A stretch of 64,000 bases of DNA from positions 2,356,001 through 2,420,000 of the forward strand of contig NZ_CP033107.1 in NCBI RefSeq assembly GCF_003856975.1, written 5' to 3'. Origin of the DNA: Plantibacter sp. PA-3-X8 (GTDB lineage Bacteria; Actinomycetota; Actinomycetes; Actinomycetales; Microbacteriaceae). The position numbers and the translations under genes were made by a program. Shown piece by piece: positions 51,415 through 58,743 of the stretch; positions within the stretch are counted from its first letter, which is position 1, and every line of letters begins with the position of its first letter. Below the pieces are notes generated by a model, which searched no databases, was not told the DNA's origin, and saw only the letters and a list, made by a program, of their open reading frames with translations.

Positions 51415-51823
51415 GCCCGAGATCGGCGGATGGCGGAAGAGGCTCGTGCGCGGCGAGGACGGATCAGCCGTCGCCGAGTTCGTGTTCGTCGGAGCGATCC
51501 TCACCGTCCTGATGATGTCCGTGGTCCAGCTCGCGCTCGCCCTCCACGTCCGGAACACGCTCATCGACGCGGCGGCGGAGGGTGCCCGGCTCGGCGCGTT
51601 GGCCGACACCGAACTGCTCGACGGCGCCGACCGAGCACGCCAGCTCATCGCCGTCGCCGTGGGGGAGGGCTACACGGGTGACGTCGGCGCCACGCTGGCC
51701 GATCATCGCGGAGCAAGCGTCGTCACCGTGACCGTCCGCGCACCGCTTCCGGTCGTGGGCTTGATCGGTCTGCCCGGCGTGTTGGAGGTGGAGGGTCATG
51801 CGGTCCTCGAGACACTCGAGTGA
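51398..51823 (+). CDS. TadE-like pilus assembly protein (minor pilin)
   Basis: The ~141-residue protein has a TadE domain: GEDGSAVAEFVFVGAILTVL with a class IV prepilin-type site (G before SAVAEF, Glu at position 5) and a single membrane helix, then an extracytoplasmic region (HVRNTLIDAAAEGARLGALAD) typical of TadE. The GTG at 51398 is the probable start, overlapping the pilin gene by 17 bases; a start further upstream (51350) is open but gives a nonhydrophobic Arg/Ser-rich extension. The next gene starts inside its 3' end. Confidence 0.83.
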   Translation: MSPASEPEIGGWRKRLVRGEDGSAVAEFVFVGAILTVLMMSVVQLALALHVRNTLIDAAAEGARLGALADTELLDGADRARQLIAVAVGEGYTGDVGATLADHRGASVVTVTVRAPLPVVGLIGLPGVLEVEGHAVLETLE

Positions 51824-52286
51824 TGAGCTGCGTCGCCGACCGACCGCGCTGGACGACGACGGTTCGGCCTCCCTCGAGTTCATCACCGTCGGTCTGGTCC
51901 TCCTCGTGCCGATCGTCTATCTCATCGTCGCGCTCGCCGAGGTGCAGGCCGCGGTGCTCGCGGCCGGCGGGGCCGCGGCGCAGGCGGCGAAACTCTACGC
52001 GCGGGCCGACGACGACGCCACGGGTCGCGAACGCGTCGAGGACTCGCTCGCACTCGCGCTCGACGATTTCGGGCTCGACCGGTCCCAGTCGTCCGTCACG
52101 CTCGACTGCGCACCAGCCGGCCTCCCGTGTGGGCAGCGCGGCGGTGCCGTCACGGTCACCGTCGACATCCTCGTCGTCCTGCCGCTGATGCCCGAGATCA
52201 TCGGCGTGCAGGCCGCGGTCCCCGTGACCGGCGTCGCCACGGCACCGATCTCGCGGTTCGATGACCGATTCGGCGAGGCGGAGTGA
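51798..52286 (+). CDS. TadE/TadF-like minor pilin
   Basis: The 162-residue protein repeats the TadE plan: DDDGSASLEFITVGLVLLVP with a prepilin site (G before SASLEF) and one membrane helix, then AAAQAAKLYARADDDATGRE. A pair of Cys (CAPAGLPC, about 99-106) could form a disulfide outside the cell. GGAGG precedes the ATG, and the gene overlaps its upstream neighbour by 26 bases and the next by four. Confidence 0.83.
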   Translation: MRSSRHSSDELRRRPTALDDDGSASLEFITVGLVLLVPIVYLIVALAEVQAAVLAAGGAAAQAAKLYARADDDATGRERVEDSLALALDDFGLDRSQSSVTLDCAPAGLPCGQRGGAVTVTVDILVVLPLMPEIIGVQAAVPVTGVATAPISRFDDRFGEAE

Positions 52287-52744
52287 GGGAGCCGGGCGGA
52301 CGACGACATCTGGACGTCGGCGAGGAGGACGGGTCCACCATGCTCCTGACCATCGGATTCGCCGTGGTGGCGCTCGCCGTGGTCCTCGTCGGGAGCGCCG
52401 CCACGTCCCTGTACGTGGAGCACAAGCGGCTCCTCGACCTCGCCGACCGACTGGCAGTCACCGCTGCGGAGTCCTTCTCCATCGACGACGTCACGTTCCA
52501 GCCGGACGGGACCGTCCGCCCCGTCCTCGACGACGACTCGGTCCGTTCGAGTGCACGCGACGACCTCATCACCGGTGGTGCGGGTGCGCTCACCGGCGTC
52601 GAGATCGTCGCGGCGCGGACCCCGGACGGTCGGAGCGCGGAGGTCTCGCTGGCGTCGGACTGGCGGCCGCCGATGCTGACGCTGTTCGTCCCGCAGGGCC
52701 TCCGGATCGAGGCGACCGCGAGTGCTCGGAGTGTCTTCTGGTGA
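52283..52744 (+). CDS. TadG-like pilus/secretion-associated protein
   Basis: The 153-residue protein has a TadG-type N-terminus: EEDGSTMLLTIGFAVVALAV (about 14-33), a single membrane helix, then SLYVEHKRLLDLADRLAVTA and a short extracytoplasmic domain. In mycobacteria and other actinobacteria a protein of this kind closes the tad operon. The helix lacks the Glu of true pilins, so cleavage by a prepilin peptidase is doubtful. The GTG overlaps the previous stop (GTGA). Confidence 0.8.
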   Translation: MREPGGRRHLDVGEEDGSTMLLTIGFAVVALAVVLVGSAATSLYVEHKRLLDLADRLAVTAAESFSIDDVTFQPDGTVRPVLDDDSVRSSARDDLITGGAGALTGVEIVAARTPDGRSAEVSLASDWRPPMLTLFVPQGLRIEATASARSVFW

Positions 52745-52766
52745 CGGCGGACGGGCCCCCCGACGA

Positions 52767-54035
52767 TCAGGGGAACGGGCGCGTGCCGCGGTCGATGAAC
52801 CGGGGTATGAACCGGAAGAGGAGGAACGCTCCGATGAGCCCGACACCGCCGATGGTGCCGGCGGCGAGGGAGATCGACGCAGCCGCGGTGATCCCGGACA
52901 TCGCCAGTGGAGCGGCGGCGGTGCCCGCGTCGCCCAGGAAGCGATAGGCGCCGAGGAACGGCGCGGGTCGGTCCGGTGGCGCGAGGTCGGAGCCGAGGGT
53001 CATGAGGATGCCGCTGCCGAGGCCGTTGGAGAGTGCCAGCACGAGGGCGACGGCGATGAACCAGACCCGCGCTTCATCGAGGTCGTGCGTGAAGGCCAGG
53101 ACGATGAACCCGGAGCCCAGCCCGATCATCGACGGGACGGCGGTCCAGATCCGCCCCCAGCGGTCCATCACCTGACCGCTGGCGTAGAAGAGGGCGAACT
53201 CCACCGCGCCGACGACGCCGATGATGAGCGCCGTGTCCGTCTCCGAGACGCCGATGCTCACGGCCCACAGGGGGAGCAGGACTGCGCGGCAGGAGCGCAG
53301 GGCGCCGACGAGTGCGGCGGTCGTCCCCATCCTGGTGAGGACCGCGCCGTGCGCGCGGATCGAAGCGATGAGGCCGCTCGACTCCTCGGACGCGAGCTCC
53401 TCACCCCCGGTCCGCTCCTCGCCGTCGGCGGTGCGCGTCGACGGCGGTCGCCCGAACATCTCCGCCGGGTCGGGGAGGACGAGCAGGGTGATCGCGGAGC
53501 CAGCGCAGCAGATGACCATCACCCAGAACGCCGCCTGCGACGTCCCGGTGAGGTGGATGACGCCTGCGGCCAGGAACGGTCCGATGAACGTGCCGGCGCG
53601 GAAGACACCGCCGAGGGAGGAGAGCGCCCTCGCCCGGTACCGCATCGGCACGTACGTCGTCATGAACGCGTGCCGTGCCAGACCGAACACGGCGGTCGCG
53701 AGCCCGATACAGAAGATGCCCACGGCAAGGACGAACGGATTGGGGGAGATGGCAGCCGTCGCGACCCCGACGACCGCGAGCAGCGCCGCCCACATCATCG
53801 CGAAGCGTTCGCCGATCCGACTGACGATCCACCCTGACGGGACGTCGCCGACGAGTTCGCCGAGCATGATGAGTGAGGAGATGACGCCTGCGACGGCGAG
53901 CGTCGCCCCCAGGTTCCCGGCGACGGCCGGGATGATCGGGATGATGGCGCCTTCACCGATCGAGAACAACAGCGTGGGGAGGAAGACCGAGACGGCCACG
54001 GAGCGCAGCTGGAACGGGCGTTCGTCGGAAGTCAT
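52767..54035 (-). CDS. Major facilitator superfamily transporter
   Basis: The 422-residue protein has about 12 membrane helices. The helix 2-3 loop SGWIVSRIGERFAMMWAALL is the MFS motif A region, and the second half repeats it (GQVMDRWGRIWTAVPSMIGL). A cytoplasmic linker after helix 6 is rich in Glu and Thr (RTADGEERTGGEELASEESS). It resembles drug/metabolite efflux proteins, but the substrate is not evident. The ATG at 54035 is preferred because the open frame upstream has no hydrophobic or conserved content and overlaps the divergent prfB. Confidence 0.88.
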   Translation of the reverse strand: MTSDERPFQLRSVAVSVFLPTLLFSIGEGAIIPIIPAVAGNLGATLAVAGVISSLIMLGELVGDVPSGWIVSRIGERFAMMWAALLAVVGVATAAISPNPFVLAVGIFCIGLATAVFGLARHAFMTTYVPMRYRARALSSLGGVFRAGTFIGPFLAAGVIHLTGTSQAAFWVMVICCAGSAITLLVLPDPAEMFGRPPSTRTADGEERTGGEELASEESSGLIASIRAHGAVLTRMGTTAALVGALRSCRAVLLPLWAVSIGVSETDTALIIGVVGAVEFALFYASGQVMDRWGRIWTAVPSMIGLGSGFIVLAFTHDLDEARVWFIAVALVLALSNGLGSGILMTLGSDLAPPDRPAPFLGAYRFLGDAGTAAAPLAMSGITAAASISLAAGTIGGVGLIGAFLLFRFIPRFIDRGTRPFP

Positions 54036-54067
54036 CCCCTCGATCGTACGCCCGCGGCCCTGCGCGG

Positions 54068-54073
54068 TAGGCT
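54068..54073 (+). promoter_or_regulatory. -10 box TAGGCT for prfB
   Basis: TAGGCT is followed by eight bases (GAAGCCAA) and the ATG at 54082, so the leader would be at most one or two bases; no Shine-Dalgarno is seen. Confidence 0.45.
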
Positions 54074-54081
54074 GAAGCCAA

Positions 54082-55191
54082 ATGTTTGACTTGGACCTCT
54101 CCACACAGATCAGTACCCTCCGCTCGACCTTCGACGACATCCGCACCGTCGTCGACGTCGACCGTCTCGAAGCCGAGATCGCGACGCTGAGCGAGCAGGC
54201 GGGTGCCCAGGATCTCTGGGACGACACGACGAACGCGCAGAAGGTGACGAGCGCGCTCAGCCACCGTCAGTCCGAGCTCGCCCGCATCACCAGCATCGCG
54301 AACCGGCTCGACGACCTCGAGGTGCTCATCGAACTCGCGACCGACGCCCAGGACGAGGAGTCGGCCGACGAGGCCCGCCAGGAGCTCATCAGCCTGCAGA
54401 AGGTGCTCGGCGACCTCGAGGTGCAGACGCTGCTGAGCGGCGAGTACGACCCGCGCCCCGCCGTCGTCACCATCCGCGCCGGTGCCGGCGGTGTGGACGC
54501 CGCCGACTTCGCCGACATGCTGTTCCGCATGTACCTGCGGTGGGCCGAGCAGCACAAGTACCCGGTCACCGTCATGGATACGAGCTACGCGGAGGAGGCC
54601 GGCATCAAGTCGGCCACCTTCGAGGTCGACGCACCGTACGCCTTCGGCACGTTGAGCGTCGAAGCGGGCACGCACCGCCTGGTGCGCATGAGCCCCTTCG
54701 GTGCCGCCGGCAAGCGTCAGACGAGCTTCGCCGCCGTCGAGGTCATCCCGCTCATGGAGGAGACGGAGATCGTCGAGATCCCCGAATCGGACATCCGTGT
54801 CGACGTCTTCCGGTCCAGCGGCCCTGGTGGACAGTCGGTCAACACGACCGACTCCGCCGTTCGCATCACCCACCTGCCGACCGGCACGGTCGTCTCGATG
54901 CAGAACGAGAAGAGCCAGATCCAGAACCGCGCCGCGGCCATGCGCGTGCTCCAGTCGCGACTCCTCCTCATCCAGAAGGAGCAGGAGGCCGCGACGAAGA
55001 AGGAGCTGGCCGGCACCATCACGGCGAGCTGGGGCGACCAGATGCGCTCCTACGTGCTCGCGCCGTACCAGATGGTCAAGGACCTGCGGACGGAGCACGA
55101 GCAGGGGAACCCCGCAGCGGTGTTCGACGGCGATCTCGACGGGTTCATCGCGGCGGGCATCCGCTGGCGGTCCATGTCGAAGCCGGAGTAG
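54082..55191 (+). CDS. prfB: Peptide chain release factor 2
   Basis: RF2 releases peptides at UGA and UAA codons. The 369-residue protein has the SPF stop-codon recognition motif ([16 protein letters not shown], about 204-206) and the universal GGQ in [17 protein letters not shown] (about 250-252). The reading frame is continuous: the programmed +1 frameshift with in-frame UGA near codon 25 that autoregulates many bacterial prfB genes is absent. ftsE starts 99 bases downstream on the same strand. Confidence 0.97.
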   Translation: MFDLDLSTQISTLRSTFDDIRTVVDVDRLEAEIATLSEQAGAQDLWDDTTNAQKVTSALSHRQSELARITSIANRLDDLEVLIELATDAQDEESADEARQELISLQKVLGDLEVQTLLSGEYDPRPAVVTIRAGAGGVDAADFADMLFRMYLRWAEQHKYPVTVMDTSYAEEAGIKSATFEVDAPYAFGTLSVEAGTHRLVRMSPFGAAGKRQTSFAAVEVIPLMEETEIVEIPESDIRVDVFRSSGPGGQSVNTTDSAVRITHLPTGTVVSMQNEKSQIQNRAAAMRVLQSRLLLIQKEQEAATKKELAGTITASWGDQMRSYVLAPYQMVKDLRTEHEQGNPAAVFDGDLDGFIAAGIRWRSMSKPE

Positions 55192-55290
55192 CGCACCGCG
55201 GCATAGTGTTCGCCCAGCCCTCGTACAGGGTACGGATCGCGGGCGTGTCCTGCCCGTAATCGGCAGGTCGCTCCTTAAGCTCAAGGAGCC

Positions 55291-56601
55291 ATGATTCGGT
55301 TTGATCACATCTCCAAGAAGTATCCGGGAACCTCGCGTCCCGCGCTCAACGACGTCGATTTCGAAATCCTCCGGGGAGAGTTCATCTTCCTCGTCGGTGC
55401 CTCGGGATCGGGGAAGTCGAGCTGCCTCCGCCTGATGCTCAAGGAGGACAAGCCGAGCAAGGGCAAGATCCATGTGCTCGGCCACGACCTCGGTTCCATC
55501 TCGAACCGCAAGGTGCCGTACTTCCGGCGCAGCCTCGGGGTCGTGTTCCAGGACTTCCGACTGCTGCCGAGCAAGACGGTCTACCAGAACGTCGCCTTCA
55601 CCCTCCAGGTGATCGGCAAGTCGCGCGGCTTCGTCCAGGAGGCCGTCCCCGACGTCCTCAAGATGGTCGGACTCGACGGCAAGGCGCAGCGCCTGCCGCA
55701 CGAGCTGTCCGGTGGTGAGCAGCAGCGCGTCGCCATCGCCCGCGCGATCGTCAACAAGCCGCAGATCCTGCTCGCCGACGAACCGACCGGTAACCTCGAC
55801 CCCGCCACCAGCGCCGGCATCATGCAGTTGCTGGAGCGCATCAACGCCGGTGGGACGACGGTCGTCATGGCCACGCACGAGGCCGGCTTCGTCGACCAGA
55901 TGCAGCGTCGTGTGATCGAGCTGCAGGACGGCCAGATCGTCCGTGACGAACGCCACGGTGGATACGGCACGACCGCGGCCATCCCGGGTCTCGTCAGAGG
56001 ATCCTCCAAGGCTGCCGTCCCGTCGGCACAGACAGCTCCCGCAACGGCCTCGACCCCGGTCGCGCCCGCCGTCGAGACCTCCTCGGTTCCGGTGACGACC
56101 ACGACGTCGTCCGTCGCTGCCAGCTCCGAGCCCACGACGAGTGCCGTGGCCGCAGCCGCGGTCGCCGCAACCGCGACCACGCCGACCGCTCCAGCCGCGC
56201 CGACCGCGCCCGCCGCGGTCTCGCGCAAGACCACGCCGCGGGCCGACACCGACGAGGTCGTCACCCGGGTGTCCGGCTCGACGCCGATCCAGGAATCGGC
56301 CGCGGCTTCCGTCGCCGAGCCTGAGACCCCGGCGACGCGGGCCGAGGAATCGACACCGGAAGCGCCCGAGGCCGAGCCGACGACGCCGGAAGCGGAGCCC
56401 GCCGTGCCACCGGCGGCTGCGGTCCCGGAGGTCGCGCCTCCGCAACGCCTGAGCAACGCCACGGGCCCCATCGGGCTCCCGGCACGCAACGAGATCGACC
56501 CGATCGAGGTCGAACACCTGTCGCTCGCCGAGCGACTCGGTCTGCGTGCCGCGGCGCGCGGCACTGAAGACGGAGAGCAGAACGTGGGGCCGACCAAGTG
56601 A
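55291..56601 (+). CDS. ftsE: Cell division ATPase FtsE with a long C-terminal extension
   Basis: FtsE with FtsX signals across the membrane to cell-wall hydrolases at division. Residues 1-225 are standard FtsE: GASGSGKSS (Walker A, about 36-44), FRLLPSKTV, LSGGEQQRVAIARAIV (signature) and LLADEPTGNLDP (Walker B). FtsE normally ends near here, but this protein continues for about 210 residues rich in Pro, Ala, Thr, Ser and Glu, closing with a conserved-looking segment IEVEHLSLAERLGLRAAARG. AAGGAG precedes the ATG by four bases, and the ftsX GTG overlaps the stop. Confidence 0.94.
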   Translation: MIRFDHISKKYPGTSRPALNDVDFEILRGEFIFLVGASGSGKSSCLRLMLKEDKPSKGKIHVLGHDLGSISNRKVPYFRRSLGVVFQDFRLLPSKTVYQNVAFTLQVIGKSRGFVQEAVPDVLKMVGLDGKAQRLPHELSGGEQQRVAIARAIVNKPQILLADEPTGNLDPATSAGIMQLLERINAGGTTVVMATHEAGFVDQMQRRVIELQDGQIVRDERHGGYGTTAAIPGLVRGSSKAAVPSAQTAPATASTPVAPAVETSSVPVTTTTSSVAASSEPTTSAVAAAAVAATATTPTAPAAPTAPAAVSRKTTPRADTDEVVTRVSGSTPIQESAAASVAEPETPATRAEESTPEAPEAEPTTPEAEPAVPPAAAVPEVAPPQRLSNATGPIGLPARNEIDPIEVEHLSLAERLGLRAAARGTEDGEQNVGPTK

Positions 56602-57512
56602 GACTCGCTCTGATCTGGTCCGAGGTCTGGAACGGCCTGCGTCGCAACGTCTCGATGGTCGTCTCCGTCGTGCTCGTGACGTTCATCTCGCTCACCTTCG
56701 TCGGTACGGCCGTCCTGCTGCAGATGCAGATCGGCCAGATGAAGAACTACTGGTACGACCGCGCACAGGTCGCGATCTACCTCTGCACCGCCGACAGCGC
56801 GGGCGACACCTGCGCCGCCGGCGCCGCGACCGAGGAGCAGCGCGCTGCCGTCCAGAGCGCCTTGGAGTCGTCGACCCTCGCACCCTTCGTGGACAAGTTC
56901 TACTTCGAGGACCAGGCGCAGGCGTTCACGAACTTCCAAGAGCAGTTCAAGGGCAACGACATCGCACAGTTCGTCACGGCGGACCAGCTGCCCGAGACCT
57001 TCTGGGTGAACATGAAGGACGCCTCGCAGTCCGACGTGCTCGTCGAGGCGTTCTCCGGCGTCGCGGGCGTGGAGCAGGTGACGGATCAACGCCAGTACCT
57101 CGACCAGATCTTCTCGGTCCTGAACATCGCCAGTTACACGGCGATCGGGATCGCAGCACTCATGCTGGTCGCCGCAGCCCTGCTGATCGCGACGACCATC
57201 CGATTGTCGGCGTACTCGAGACGCCGGGAACTCGGCATCATGCGATTGGTGGGTGCATCGAACCGGTTCATCCAGACACCGTTCATCCTCGAGGGTGTGT
57301 TCGCCGCGCTCATCGGCTCCATCCTCGCGGCCGGGGCGGTGATCACCATCGTCCAGGTGTTCGTCCAGGGATACCTGGCGGACCGCATGCGGTACGTCAA
57401 CTTCGTCGATCTCGGTGACGCCTTCGTGGTCCTCCCGATCCTGCTGCTCGTCGGCGTGCTGTTGGCGGCGATCTCGGCCAACTTCGCGATCTCGCGGTAC
57501 CTCAAGGTCTAG
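56598..57512 (+). CDS. ftsX: Cell division permease-like protein FtsX
   Basis: The 304-residue protein has the FtsX plan: an N-terminal cytoplasmic segment, membrane helix 1 (MVVSVVLVTFISLTFVGTAV, about 19-38), a ~140-residue extracytoplasmic loop with two Cys (LCTADSAGDTC) that probably form a disulfide, and three further helices with the MacB-like YSRRRELGIMRLVGAS motif. It partners FtsE and probably an RipC-type hydrolase. It starts at a GTG overlapping ftsE by four bases. Confidence 0.96.
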   Translation: MRLALIWSEVWNGLRRNVSMVVSVVLVTFISLTFVGTAVLLQMQIGQMKNYWYDRAQVAIYLCTADSAGDTCAAGAATEEQRAAVQSALESSTLAPFVDKFYFEDQAQAFTNFQEQFKGNDIAQFVTADQLPETFWVNMKDASQSDVLVEAFSGVAGVEQVTDQRQYLDQIFSVLNIASYTAIGIAALMLVAAALLIATTIRLSAYSRRRELGIMRLVGASNRFIQTPFILEGVFAALIGSILAAGAVITIVQVFVQGYLADRMRYVNFVDLGDAFVVLPILLLVGVLLAAISANFAISRYLKV

Positions 57513-57623
57513 CGGGGAGGCAGTGCGGCCACCGCACCGCTCGCTCTGCGTTAGACTGACAGGCTGCCGCGATCGCGGCCGGTCCGTTCCGATGGATCCG
57601 AACCAGAACGTCAGGAGTACACC

Positions 57624-58100
57624 GTGCCGAGGGAACGGGGCGAGAACGTCGTGGCCACGAACCGCAAGGCCCGCCACGACTACACGATCGAGGACACCTA
57701 CGAGGCCGGCATGGTCTTGACGGGTACCGAGGTGAAGTCGCTGCGAGCCGGGCGGGCGTCGCTCGTCGACGGGTACGCCTTCATCGACCGCCGTGAGGCG
57801 TGGCTCGACGCGGTACACATCCCCGAGTACGGCCAGGGCACGTGGACGAACCACCCGCCGCGGCGCAAGCGCAAGCTGCTGCTGCACCGCGAGCAGATCG
57901 ACAAGATCGCCCACAAGATCGCCCCCGGTGGTTTCACCCTCGTGCCGTTGAAGATCTACTTCAAGGACGGCAAGGCCAAGGTGGAGATCGCCGTGGCGAA
58001 GGGCAAGAAGGAATACGACAAGCGGCATGCCCTGCGCGAGAAGCAGGACACCCGTGAGGCCGCGCGTGCGATGGCCACCAGGAACCGTCTCGGCGAATAG
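57624..58100 (+). CDS. smpB: SsrA-binding protein SmpB
   Basis: SmpB binds tmRNA and delivers it to stalled ribosomes. The 158-residue protein has [39 protein letters not shown] and [23 protein letters not shown] features (here [12 protein letters not shown]), then the basic C-terminal tail [20 protein letters not shown] that inserts in the mRNA channel. The GTG has AGGAG six bases upstream and a TAGACT -10 element at 57552-57557. Its partner tmRNA gene lies 137 bases downstream. Confidence 0.97.
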   Translation: MPRERGENVVATNRKARHDYTIEDTYEAGMVLTGTEVKSLRAGRASLVDGYAFIDRREAWLDAVHIPEYGQGTWTNHPPRRKRKLLLHREQIDKIAHKIAPGGFTLVPLKIYFKDGKAKVEIAVAKGKKEYDKRHALREKQDTREAARAMATRNRLGE

Positions 58101-58130
58101 GTGACAGGCGCCACCTCGGCGCGGTACACT
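58101..58130 (+). promoter_or_regulatory. Candidate promoter of the tmRNA gene
   Basis: GTGACA (58101-58106) and TACACT (58125-58130) are 18 bases apart and lie directly after the smpB stop. Initiation near 58137 would give a precursor with a 5' extension of about 100 bases. A further TTGACA at 58174 has no good -10 partner. Confidence 0.5.
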
Positions 58131-58237
58131 TGAAAGCTGCACCGCAAGGTGCTCGTCCACCGCTCGCGGTGGATTGACAACTCGACAGCGTGTGACAACG
58201 ACCCTCTTCGCCTCGTACTCCGAGGCGCTGAGTCCAT

Positions 58238-58603
58238 GGGGATGATCGGTTTCGACATTGCCTGCGAAACTGCGAGAAGCGGGTCGAGGATGCAGGGTTA
58301 TCTCGTTAACGATCTCTGCAAAACAACAAGTGCCAACTCTAAGCGCACTGACTTCGCCCTCGCTGCTTAAGCGAGCCCGATAGTCCGTCAGACCGAGCGT
58401 GTCCCCGTCTCGGATCCTGGCGTCATCTAGGGGACTTGCTGGATGACGGAGCCGCGACGTCATCCGGGACTTTTCTTCGGCTGGGCCCGTCGACCAAGAT
58501 GCCCTTGTCAATGGTCGGGGCCGAGTAGAACGCATTAAGGGATACGCCCGTAGAAGGCGCAGAATCACAGCAGTGGACGGGGGTTCAATTCCCCCCATCT
58601 CCA
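58238..58603 (+). ncRNA. ssrA: Transfer-messenger RNA (tmRNA)
   Basis: The 5' end GGGGATGATCGGTTTCGAC and the 3' end GGTTCAATTCC...CATCTCCA form the tRNA-Ala-like part, with acceptor pairing GGGGATG/CATCTCC. The messenger part encodes the tag; pseudoknot segments follow it. Length is about 366 bases before CCA addition. Position just after smpB is typical of this group. Confidence 0.95.
58333..58371 (+). other. tmRNA tag reading frame (ANSKRTDFALAA)
   Basis: The frame starts at a GCC resume codon and reads ANSKRTDFALAA followed by TAA. The ALAA end is the proteolysis degron recognised by ClpXP. The resume site is inferred from the family pattern, not experiment. Confidence 0.8.
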
Positions 58604-58633
58604 CTCCGGACGTTGTCACACGCTGCCGAGTCG

Positions 58634-58667
58634 ACGACAGGCCCCCGCTTCGGCGGGGGCCTGTCGT
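58634..58667 (+). terminator. Terminator of the tmRNA gene
   Basis: ACGACAGGCCCCCGC and GCGGGGGCCTGTCGT form a perfect 15-bp stem with a stable TTCG tetraloop, about 30 bases after the tmRNA. Confidence 0.85.
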
Positions 58668-58743
58668 CGTTCCTGGGGTCGGAGGGGTACCGACGGGCTG
58701 CTAACCTGGGAGTCCAGAGGCCGCCACCACCCGGGAGACCTGC

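Noticed and set aside
54082..55191. Programmed +1 frameshift in prfB
   Set aside because: I looked for an in-frame UGA with a CUU-UGA-type slip site near codon 25; the frame is continuous.
57513..57623. A small gene between ftsX and smpB
   Set aside because: No frame with a start and ribosome binding site of useful length is present; the -10 element TAGACT and the smpB SD explain the spacer.
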